Positions 12,858-23,507 of a stretch of DNA of 64,000 nt are shown piece by piece; position 1 is the stretch's first letter; each line of letters starts with the position of its first letter. The notes under the pieces were generated by a model that was not told where the DNA came from, did not search any database, and worked only from the letters and a program-made list of their open reading frames with translations. The translations under genes and the position numbers were made by a program. Source of the stretch: Isoetes taiwanensis. Its lineage: Eukaryota > Streptophyta > Lycopodiopsida > Isoetales > Isoetaceae. The DNA is taken from the NCBI GenBank assembly GCA_021234155.1, contig JAJEKV010000005.1, positions 24,131,584-24,195,583 on the forward strand, written 5' to 3'.

Positions 12858-13449
12858 TGTTGACCCCCAACCTGGCTAGAGAGTCAAACACAAGAAGCCA
12901 ACTTGAGTTTTCACTCAAGTTGGGGTTAGAACCTCCAGATCACTTAAGGTGATCAGTCTACACAAGAATTTCTCAAAGGAAAAGCTCAGTTACCAAGTAT
13001 TCATACCTTTCCCAATTCTAGAATATGGAGCCCTTACTCAAATCGATGTAGCTCTCATAGGCGGATTGATTTCCAAGGTCAAATGATTGTGACTTGTACA
13101 GAAAAGTTATAGGCTAGCAAGGGTGAAAATCTTGACCAAGTCTGAGTTTTAATCTGCAAGATATTCGATCTCAAAGTTGGGTCAAATTTTGGGCAATATC
13201 AGTCAAAACTACAAACAGATCTCAGAGTTGTGATCTCAGAGTTGCAGATAGAATTTTGAAGAGATTCCAAAACTAAGGTGCAGTATAGGTCCCAAAGGTG
13301 AGGGGCATGTAATCAAATCATAATTTGGATCACAAAAACTATTTTTTTGGCACTGTTTTGTGAATATCAGTCTAAAATTGTATTAGACAGAATGCAAAAA
13401 ATGGTAACTTGAGTTTGGAATGGATTTCTTTCGAAATTTTTGTGCACAC
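12858..13449 (-). repeat. LTR K, subfamily A, 3' portion (split by F)
   Basis: Minus-strand LTR end (TGTTGACCC on the plus strand) inserted into the D1 LTR. It runs to 13449, where element F begins, and resumes after F at 23513. The joined reading GTGCACAC/AGGTGCAAA matches the uninterrupted G LTR near 41010, which shows that F is nested in K. Confidence 0.85.
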
Positions 13450-15380
13450 TGTTGCCCTTGGGGCAACATACTAATTGTGGTCTATGCATTTAAACTAGAT
13501 CAATTTATCTTAAAAAACTAGGTCAAAGTTTGGAAGATTCTTGGTATTCAACATTGATGTGGAGGTTGAAAGATGTTCATTCTTCAGGACAACAAGTGCT
13601 CAAGGTTCAAATTCACATGAGGTACTTTATTTGAGGTCAAAATGCTTAGTCAAGAATATGCTCTAGAAGATTCTGGGTTATGAAGTTTGGAAGACATTTT
13701 TTTGAAGATTGGAAGTCAAAAGTTTGGAAGACCCCATGGTGCTTGATTTTATCCCTTAGCCATCCTCATCCCATTATTATTCATATTCTATTTCTATTCC
13801 TTGAGATTTTCTAGCCATTTTTCCCATACCCATACCCCCTTTTGTTTACCTTTGCATACCTTATTATGCTTTGCTCAATTTTCTCTTTCTCTACTACATC
13901 CACATTCCCCCATGAATTATCCTCCCCCATTGCCTCTATATCTTCTCACTTCTTATGCCATTTGTTTTTTCTTGCAAATTTCCCTAGCCAAAACCCTTTT
14001 GCAATTCTTTATCATGATGCCATGCCACTTGTATACCTTATGGAATATTCCTGATCATTATGCCCAAGAACTTGGTATATTCCCAAAAAAATTAGGGTTG
14101 CCATTGCTAAGATGATTCACCCCTTCAAATTTTTATGAGTGACTCTTTAAAACCTTAGCCTAGCTTTGCAAAAATGGAAGAATACAGCATATTCCAGGGA
14201 TATATGGGCGAAAATACGAAATTGTATCGCGCTATTTTCAGGAAAAATACTGCCAAGAACCCTAAAATTCTGCCTCCACCTCGAATCATGCCGGATTTGG
14301 ATCCAAACCCCTCGGAAATTACCTATTTTCACCTTCCCGCTCTTTATGAACCGAATAAACCCATCAATTAAGGCTAAGATCAAGCAAACATTTGAAAACT
14401 AAAATATATACTGGGGATTCGACAAAAGAATTTTCTTGAAGGCCCAGAAGCATACAAATCTTACTGTGATCATTGCTGAGCATGACTAGAATGATTTGAG
14501 AAGACTCTGAGTACTCCCCGATCAAGTCCCAACAGATTTGGTTGGAAATTACCTATTGAAATTATTTATTGACCTGAAGTTGATTTTGAAGTACTGAAGT
14601 ATTATTATCCAACATTTTTATGATTGATCTACCTCCACATCAATGAAATTTGGTACCTACTTGAAGAAATTATCTCTGTTATGATTTTTTACAATTTCTG
14701 TCTATTCAAAATTCTACAGAAAATTTCCTTGCACTTTTGATTGCTTTTGGCCCATTTGTCATCAACCCTTGAGACATCTGGAGCCCATATGTTTTGAAAA
14801 ATCCAAAAAATTCCACTCACAACTCGAGTTAGAAATTTTTGCATTCTGTTTTGACTGTTCTTGACTGTATTTTGCCAAATTCAGCCACAAAAAATGCTTT
14901 TGCCTATTCAAATGGAAATCTGATCACTTGCCTATATTCCTCATCATCATTACAGCATATTTGCTTTGGAAATTCTCAAAAATTCGTTTGGCATCTCCAA
15001 AATCCCAATCTCTGATCACTGTTTTTCAGATTTGACTGCTATTGACCAAATTTTGACTGCACTTTGAGCTCGAATAACTCACAAACTAAGTTTCTGACTT
15101 GGTCAGAGGCTTTACTATTGGTTACCTACAACTTTTTTGACCAAGTCTACAGTGATTGACCCAAAAAAGCGATCTGCATATCAACACCACAACTGTTTTG
15201 GCAAAGGTGTCAATTTCTGGAAATGGGAAAGGTATAAAACTTCAAATTTTTGAACTTGTCTTTGAAATTATCTTGCATAGATTGATCACCTTAAGTGATC
15301 TGGAGGTTCTAACCCCAATTTGAGTGAAAACTCAAGTTGGTTCCTTGTGGTTGACCTTTAAGCCAGGTTTAGGGTCAACA
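13450..15380 (+). repeat. F 5' LTR
   Basis: Runs from TGTTG to CAACA. The terminal hairpin is TGTTGCCC/GGGCAACA with loop TTG, whereas the 3' LTR has loop CCAAA. A likely TATA box (TATATA) is at 14405-14410. The U5 hairpin GATCACCTTAAGTGATC is at 15284-15300, followed at once by the primer-site copy TGGAGGTTCTA (15301-15311). Confidence 0.92.
14405..14410 (+). promoter_or_regulatory. Candidate TATA box in F 5' LTR
   Basis: TATATA in AAAATATATACTGGGG. A similar CTATATACAGGG motif sits at the same place in E (about 51063) and other A LTRs, roughly midway in the LTR. Transcription start was not determined. Confidence 0.35.
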
Positions 15381-15383
15381 TTT

Positions 15384-15402
15384 TGGAGGTTCTACCGGGA
15401 TC
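15384..15402 (+). other. Primer-binding site, tRNA-Gln type
   Basis: TGGAGGTTCTACCGGGATC begins three bases after the LTR. Its complement ends in TAGAACCTCCA, which fits the 3' acceptor end of plant tRNA-Gln as I recall it. Minus-strand DNA synthesis would start here. Confidence 0.7.
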
Positions 15403-15422
15403 TCTACCTGGATTGAGAACTC

Positions 15423-18400
15423 ATGGCTCGAAAGCAGAAATTTCCAGCCGAGCAAGAACCAATATCAATGGAAGACCATGATACTTCAGAACCCTGCAGA
15501 GATAGATCTCTTCCCCCAAGTTTTTCAACTGGATTACTTCAAGGTTTACCTTACCAGCTTGAATTAAATGTGCCTACTCCATTGCCTACTTTTGATTCCA
15601 GTATGAGTGCTAATACTTTTCTAAGAATTTTTGAAGATTACTACAGGGATTATGGCTTCAAGAAAGGTTGCAAGTTCTCACAATTTGAAAAGTGTTTTAA
15701 AGAGGAGAGTGAAGCTGGTGCTTGGCTGACTTATGAAAAGCTTATGGGAACCATTTCTTGGGATGATCTTGTTACTAAGTTTTTAGACAGGTTTGGAAAG
15801 CTTGCTGCTCCTAAGGATCTTGTTAATGAATTGCAAAATTTCTCTATTTATGCAGGTGAAAGTGTTAGCCAGTATAAGGAAAGATTCAGCACCTTTATGA
15901 GTAGATGTCAGAAATGCCAAGTTACTGTCCCCACGCTTTTCTTGGTATCCTCTTTTATCAAAGGCCTATCTTCTAGACCAGAAATTCATAGAAAGCTTAT
16001 CAAGATACAAGCTGCTGAAGGTTTTGACTCCATCTACAAAGTTTTTGCCAAGACTACTGAATTAACCAAAATGCTCTCTATCCTACCAGAAAAACATCAT
16101 AGCTTTCAGCATGACCCCTTTTATCCTGATGCCATTGATGGCCCTTATGAACATCACCACTCTGTTCCTATCTATGCTGTGCATAAAAAAAAGAAAAAGA
16201 CCAAAGAGGAAGAGGCTGATTCTCAAATCTCAGAGGTTAAAGCTGACTTGACAAAGGTAATTGAGGCTTTAGCAGAGGTAACTAAGCAACTTGTGGAGCT
16301 CAAAGCAAGCAGAACAGGTAGAACTTATCCTGAGTGTATTCATTGTAATAGAACTTCACATCCAGCTGATATTTGTTATTGGCAAATATGTCCTAAATGT
16401 AAAAAGAAAGGTCACTTTGGAAGGGAATGTCCAGTCTGTGCTTTTTGCAAAGAAATTGGCCATACTGATCTTAGGTGTACTGTCAAAGAATATTTTGCCA
16501 AGCAGGAAAGAGAGAAGAAATCTGAGGCAACTCCTCATGTGAGATTTGTTGAACCTACTAGTTCTATAAGATTTGTGCAGGCTACAGAGATGCCTAAAAC
16601 TGAGGAAGTGATGGTGGTACAAACCAGAAGCATGGATGAGATCCATAGACCTGCTGAGCCTAATAGGTTTGCTCCAGAGCAATCCAGAAAGTCAACATTA
16701 CCATTACCTCCTGTTTCTCCTCAAGAAATAGCTCCACCTCCTCAACAAAAGTATGGTAAGAAAGATCAAGATCTGGATGAGTTGGATGTTCTACTAAAAA
16801 ATTCCAAAGTAAGTGTGGATTTATTTACCTTATTAAAAATTGCCCATGGTTATAGGAAAAAGTTATTACAACAAACTACTTTTAGTGAGGCAGTGGCTTG
16901 TGTAGGTGTTGCAAATGCTACTAATCTTATTTTAGCTCAAAATGAGGAAGACCCAGGTGCATTTATGTGTTCAGCTACCCTAGGAGGTTATTCTTTTTCC
17001 AATGTGTTGCTGGATGGAGGCTCACCTCTAAATATCATGCCTTATCATGTCATGAAAAAATGTGGGTTTGAGATAGATAAAAGGTCATCTGTTTTGTTAA
17101 AATCTTTTTCTAATGCTAAAATAGCACCAGTTGGAATTGTGACTAAAGTTCCTGTTAATACTGAAGGCATTGTTGTAGCTGCCAATTTTGTTGTTGTTGC
17201 CTTTGAAGATTTAGGAGAAGATGCAGATATATATGATCTCCTGCTAGGTAGAAGGTGGATGGCTACAGTTGATGCTAGACCAATCTGGTCTGAAGGGAGA
17301 TGCACCATTTCAAATGGCACTCAAGTAGCCACAATTTACAATCAGGATGGTTCTTATGGCTTCAGGGAAGAGGTACATTTTGTTAAAGAAATGCTTATAG
17401 AAGAGCCCCTAGGATCTTATAGTTTAGCAACCCCTAGCACAAAGGAAACAGATCTGATTCCTTTGATTAGAGAGTGTGCACTACCTTCTGAGAATGGGAA
17501 AAAAGGATGCTTGTGGTTTGATGGAGGGATTTCAAAAAAATTGAGTGTAGCTTCATCTGCAGCCATACTGAAGGATACCTCCAATAAACTTTTGGCTAAG
17601 GTAGGAAGGATTTTTCCCCAAATCACTTCTAATGTAGCAGAGTACAAAGCTTTGATTGCAGGCCTTCAAGAAGCCAAGGCTATGGATATTTCAGTCATAC
17701 ACATCTATGGAGATTCTCAGTTAGTGTGCAGACAGGTTAATGGTGAGTATCAGGCCAAGAATGCTGACAAGGAATCCTTGAGAAATCAGGTAATGGGAAT
17801 GCTTGCTTACTTTACTTCTTGGAAAATTACTCATATCCCAAGGGAACAGAATTGGGAAGCTGATGCTTTGTGCAGGGATACTTTAATGACTTATCTATCT
17901 GAGGGAGCTATCCCAGAAGAAGATCTTGATGAGGATGAGGCTAAGGAATTTTGTCCTATATTAGTTATAAATGCATCACAGGAAAAGGAAACCAATGAGG
18001 TTGTAATTAATAAAAATGGCCAGCAAAGAACTCTGTTTGTGGGAGATCTTTTTGACACACAAAACAAGGAAGAGATCAATAAATTCTTTGAAGAGAGAAG
18101 TGATGTGTTTGCCTGGGATTATTCTGAGCTTATTGGTATCAAAGAGGAGGTATGTCAATTTGAAATTAAAATTAAGGAAGGGTGTAAGCCTGTCTTCCAG
18201 AGGTTAAGAAGAATAAATGCTTCACTTTTAGATCTAATCAAAGATGAATTGCATAAGATGTTGGATGCAGGTGTCATTGTAGAAATCATTAACCCTGAAT
18301 GGGTATCCTGCATTGTTCTAGTGGAAAAAAAGAATGGAACTTTGAGAATTTGCATAGATTATCGAGATTTGAACAAAGCCACCATAAAAGATTGTTATCC

Positions 18401-20720
18401 TTTGCCCTTTTTGGAAAAAATTCTATATGCTGTTGCAGGGAAAGACATGTACTCATTTTTGGATGGTTTTTCAGGGTTCAACCAGATTAGCATCAAAGAG
18501 GAAGACCAGCCAAAGACTTCATTTATCACTCCCTGGGGTACCTATGCTATGAAAAGAATGCCATTTGGCCTAATGAATGCCCCAGCCACTTTCCAAAGAG
18601 CAATGGATGTCATTTTCAAAACCATGGCTGCTGAAGAATTTAGAGTGTATCTAGATGACCTTTGTTTGGGTTCTCATTCTAATAACCATGTGGAATTGCT
18701 TGCAAAAGTCTGCTCTTTATGCAGGATTTCAGGAGTCAATCTAGATCCAAAAAAATGCATCTTTTTTGCATCCAAAGGACAACTTTTGGGACATGAAGTA
18801 TCCAGCCAAGGTATTCAAGTTGCTCAAGATAAAATTGAAGCTCTCAAAAAATTAGTACCTCCCAAGAATTTGAAGCAGGTTAAGAGTTTTATTGGTATGA
18901 CAAGTTTCCTTAGGATGTATATTCCAAATTTTGCTCATATCTTAAGTCCTATCTCTAGGTTGACCAGGATAGGGAAGTTTTCTAAATCTGAAAGCAAGCA
19001 CATACCTATCACATGGACTCCAGAATGCCAAGAAGCTTTTGACTTTCTTATTTTATCCATATGTGAAGCTACCCTTTTAAAAAAACCAGATTTGAGCCTG
19101 CCATTTGAGGTTTATATCACTGTTACTAAAAAGGCTATAGGTTTAGCCATTTTGCAGGATAAGCACACCATAGTTTTTGCAAGCAAACAATGGTCTGCCC
19201 TTGAAGAAAGATACACCAGAATAGAAAAAAGTCTTCTTTGCTCTCATGTTCCTCATCAATAGGCAAGGGCACCTACTTCTGAAAAGCCAAGTTCAAGTTC
19301 ATATGAAGCAAAATCCAATGGGATTGCTATTTGGTAAAGCAACCAATAAACCAAAAATTCAGAGGTGGGCTTGTAAGTTGCAAAGTTATGATATCTCTGT
19401 AAAAGAGTTGCACTTGACACGAAATCCTAGCCTCTACTTGCCTTATATATTTTTTGATCATGAAGATGAATTGAATACTACTGATACCTCACTTGCAGTA
19501 GCACATCTAGAGGAAACTCAAGAAGATCAAGTCAAAGGAGGATGGCAGCAACCCATTAGAGATTTTTTACAACATGGGGTCATCTCCCCAAATCTCACTT
19601 CAAATCAAAGAAGAAGACTCAAGGACAAGTGCAGACAATTCAAGCTGATAGATAATGTTACGTGCAAAATTAATAGAGATGGGATTTTCTTTGAGATGTG
19701 TAAGTGAAGATGAATGCTTTTAATTGTTAGGGAGATGCATAAGGGTATTTGTGGGGGACATTTTTTTGGGGATACCTTTGCCAAAAAGATCCTTAGGTCT
19801 GGGTATTATTGGCCTACTATTTTTAAAGATTGCTATGAGATCATAAAGACTTGCCATAAGTGTCAGATTTTTAGCAAAAGGATTTTATTATCAGCTGCCC
19901 TGAATCCTATCATATCCCCAGGACCTTTTCAAATTTGGGGGTTAGATTATATTGGTCCTATTAATCCTTCTTCTGCATGTCAACATCAGCATATTATTGT
20001 GGCTACAGACTATTTTACTAAATGGGCAGAGGCCATACCATTGAGGCAAGCCAATGCCCTCACCACTGCAAGATTCTTACATGAATTTGTTTGCTCTAGA
20101 TTTGGTATTCCTTTCCAGATACATTCTGATAGAGGTACCCCCTTTGTTAATGAAGTCATTACTAATTTGTTGAGTATTTTGAAGGTCAAACATACCAAGA
20201 TATCAAAATAGTGGATGCACTTTGGGCTTATAGAGTCACTATCAAAACAGCCACAAATCATACACCTTTCAATTTGGTTTATGGCATAGAAGCAGTTCTA
20301 CCAGTAGAACTTGAGCTACCTTCCTTAAGATTAGCTCATAAATTGTGCTTACCTTTTGAACATGCCTTACAGGAGAGACTGGATGCCCTGTTACATTTGG
20401 ACGAGTACAGAATGGAAGGTGAGAACACAAACTTGCTGAAAAAGGCTAAAGATCTGGCTGCATTCAAGGCTGCTCACAAAATACAAGGCACTTTTAAAAA
20501 AGGAGAGCTTGTTCTCAAATGGAACAAGTCAAAGGAGGATTCAGCTGGCAAATTTGATAACATTTGGGAAGGACCCTTTGTAGTGCTGGATCCTGCAGGT
20601 ACAAATTCTTATTGGTTACAAGAAGTTGCTTCAGAGGTGCCACTGCCAAATCCTATCAACATCCTGCACCTGAAAAGGTATTGGGACCAGCATACTAGCT
20701 TGTCCCTCTTTTCACATTAA
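15423..20720 (+). pseudogene. F gag-pol: Gag, protease, archaeal-type RNase H, RT, dead RNase H, integrase
   Basis: The first frame (15423-19262, 1279 codons) starts at MARKQKF. Order by residue: Gag capsid region (~50-240), Lys/Glu-rich coiled coil (~255-300), three CCHC knuckles (~305-353), aspartic protease with LLDGGSPLN (~505-640), archaeal-type RNase H (~693-823) with D700, E740, D764 and D814, and RT with YLDD at 1076-1079. The gypsy RNase H that follows has no catalytic acids. Frame changes occur near 19250 and 19690. Integrase resumes at 19714 with its HHCC and two Asp motifs. A ~100-bp deletion near 20200 removes the segment with the catalytic Glu before the C-terminus (20211-20720). 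One Gag-Pol frame, not separate gag and pol, appears to be the ancestral state. Confidence 0.9.
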
Positions 20721-21574
20721 AAGCTTAGAAGTTTATAGCAGATTTAAAGTAGTTAGATCAGTTTGACTTTTGAGCATCTTTATTCCAGCAGGCTAGATCA
20801 ATTTGATTTTGAGCACATTACTCTAATATGATTGGTTTCATGTTTTCTAGGATGACCTGACCAGACAAAGTATGCTTGATTTCAAGAACAGGGCTGATGC
20901 TACTAATTACCAAGTGTCATATGCAGGAGCACCCTTCTTCCATTTTCTCATCTGTTTTAAATATTCCTACCATCCATTCAGCCTCCTATTCCTTTTTCAT
21001 ACCTCCACCAGCACTCTGCAAAGTCACCTTCACCATCCTAGCAGAGTTGCAAGTAATTGAGACTAATTGGTTTGTGTGTTTCCATGACAGGTGCACTCTT
21101 GTTCCATCTTTCTCATCTGTCACATTCAGTCCTACCTACCATCTAAAACCTCTCATTCTTGTTTTCATTCCCAAGCACTCTGCAATTCATCTTTACCACC
21201 ATAGCAGAGCTGCAACTTTTGAAGATCAAGAAAGGAGCATACATTTTCTTGTTTTGGCGAGGCCTCAAGCACTTGCATACTCACTTCATCTCCAGTTCAT
21301 CACCACCTCACCATATCCACACTCACTTTCTTTTCACTCACCTCATTCCATTCACAATCATTCCACCACCCTTTTGTCATACTCACACTCACTTATACCT
21401 TTTTCTATCCATATTATTCTATCACCACATTCATGCTCACTTCACCCACACTTGCACTTCACACTCTCATATCTCCACTTGGATACCTTGGCACAAAGTT
21501 GAAGACCCCTCTGGTTATTCATTTTTTGAAATCACATGGCTGAGGGGACCAGCCTTTTTCTTGTTTTGGCGAGA
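20721..21574 (+). other. F 3' untranslated region with duplicated hairpin module
   Basis: Two diverged copies of a ~163-bp spaced module (20921-21050 and 21084-21213) each hold CTCTGC and GCAGAG arms (21014/21041 and 21178/21204). A 208-codon sense frame (20876-21502) spans the region. It is low in stops because it is pyrimidine-rich, and it changes frame relative to H1, so it is not called a gene. Confidence 0.5.
21538..21554 (+). other. Probable polypurine tract in a hairpin
   Basis: GGCTGAGGGGACCAGCC forms a five-base-pair stem (GGCTG/CAGCC) with AGGGGAC in the loop. It is followed by a T-rich stretch and GGCGAGA before the LTR. The motif recurs beside A LTRs H1, H2 and G and beside B, with the purine loop always kept. 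Whether the purine run in the loop or GGCGAGA at the LTR edge primes plus-strand DNA is not settled. Confidence 0.45.
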
Positions 21575-23507
21575 TGTTGCCCCCAAAGGGCAACATACTA
21601 ATTGTGGTCTATGCATTTAAACTAGGTCAATTTATCTTAAAAAACTAGGTCAAATTTTGGAAGATTCTTGGTATTCAACATTGATCTGGAGGTTGAAAGA
21701 TGTTCATTCTTCAGGACAACAAGTGCTCAAGGTTCAAATTTACATGAGGTATTTTATTTGAGGTCAAAATGCTTAGTCAAGAATATGCTCTAGAAGATTC
21801 TGGGTTATGAAGTTTGGAAGACATTTTTTTGAAGATTGGAAGTCAAAAGTTTGGAAGACCCCATGGTGCTTGATTTTATCCCTTAGCCATCCTCATCCCA
21901 TTATTATTCATATTCTATTTCTATTCCTTGAGATTTTCTAGCCATTTTTCCCATACCCATACCCCCTTTTGTTTACCTTTGCATACCTTATTATGCTTTG
22001 CTCAATTTTCTCTTTCTCTACTACCTCCACATTCCCCCATGAATTATCCTCCCCCATTGCCTCTATATCTTCTCACTTCTTATGCCATTTGTTTTTTCTT
22101 GCAAATTTCCCTAGCCAAAACCCTTTTGCAATTCTTTATCATGATGCCATGCCACTTGTATACCTTATGGAATATTCCTGATCATTATGCCCAAGAACTT
22201 GGTATATTCCCAAAAAAATTAGGGTTGCCATTGCTAAGATGATTCACCCCTTCAAATTTTTATGAGTGACTCTTTAAAACCTTAGCCTAGCTTTGCAAAA
22301 ATGGAAGAATACAGCATATTCCAGGGATATACGGGCAAAAATACGAAATTGTATCGCGCTATTTTCAGGAAAAATACTGCCAAGAACCCTAAAATTCTGC
22401 CTCCACCTCGAATCATGCCGGATTTGGATCCAAACCCCTCGGAACTTACCTATTTTCACCTTCCCGCTCTTTATGAACCGAATAAACCCATCAATTAAGG
22501 CTAAGATCAAGCAAACATTTGAAAACTAAAATATATACAGGGGATTTGACAAAAGAATTTTCTTGAAGGCCCAGAAGCGTACAAATCTTACTGTGATCAT
22601 TGCTGAGCATGACTAGAATGATTTGAGAAGACTCTGAGTACTCCCCGATCAAGTCCCAAGAGATTTGGTTGGAAATTACCTATTGAAATTATTTATTGAC
22701 CTGAAGTTGATTTTGAAGTATTGAAGTATTATTATCCAACATTTTTATGATTGATCTACCTCCACATCAATGAAATTTGATACCTACTTGAAGAAATTAT
22801 CTCTGTTATGGTTTTTTACAATTTCTGTCTATTCAAAATTCTACAGAAAATTTCCTTGCACTTTTGATTGCTTTTGGCCCATTTGCCATCAACCCTTGAG
22901 ACATCTGGAGCCCATATGTTTTGAAAAATCCAAAAAATTCCACTCACAACTCGAGTTAGAAATTTTTGCATTCTGTTTTGACTGTTCTTGACTGTATTTT
23001 GCCAAATTCAGCCACAAAAAATGCTTTTGCCTATTCAAATGGAAATCTGATCACTTGCCTATATTCCTCATCATCATTACAGCATATTTGCTTTGGAAAT
23101 TCTCAAAAATTCGTTTGGCATCTCCAAAATCCCAATCTCTGATCACTGTTTTTCAGATTTGACTGCTATTGACCAAATTTTGACTGCACTTTGAGCTCGA
23201 ATAACTCATAAACGAAGTTTCTGACTTGGTCAGAGGCTTTACTATTGGTTACCTACAACTTTTTTGACCAAGTCTACAGTGATTGACCCAAAAAATCGAT
23301 CTGCATATCAACACCACAACTGTTTTGGCAAAGGTGTCAATTTTTGGAAATGGGAAAGGTATAAAACTTCAAATTTTTGAACTTGTCTTTGAAATTATCT
23401 TGCATAGATTGATCACCTTAAGTGATCTGGAGGTTCTAACCCCAATTTGAGTGAAAACTCAAGTTGGTTCCTTGTGGTTGACCTTTAAGCCAGGTTTAGG
23501 GTCAACA
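21575..23507 (+). repeat. F 3' LTR
   Basis: TGTTG to CAACA, same layout as the 5' LTR, with the U5 primer-site copy at 23428-23438. It is followed by the CACAC duplication and the second half of LTR K. Confidence 0.92.

Larger units (their letters stand above)
13450..23507 (+). mobile_element. Complete subfamily A LTR retrotransposon F
   Basis: A 10058-bp element with two LTRs (1931 and 1933 bp), a primer-binding site, gag-pol and a polypurine tract. It is flanked by the 5-bp duplication CACAC (13445-13449 and 23508-23512). Only a small number of differences between the LTRs were seen by eye, so it is fairly recent. It is not autonomous now: pol has frameshifts and the integrase lost its catalytic Glu to a ~100-bp deletion near 20200. 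Confidence 0.92.

Noticed and set aside
15384-15402. tRNA gene
   Set aside because: Only the 3'-end complement is present; it is a primer-binding site and no cloverleaf can be formed.
21575-21595. Bacterial-style rho-independent terminator
   Set aside because: The hairpin is at a retroelement LTR edge in eukaryotic DNA and has no following T run.
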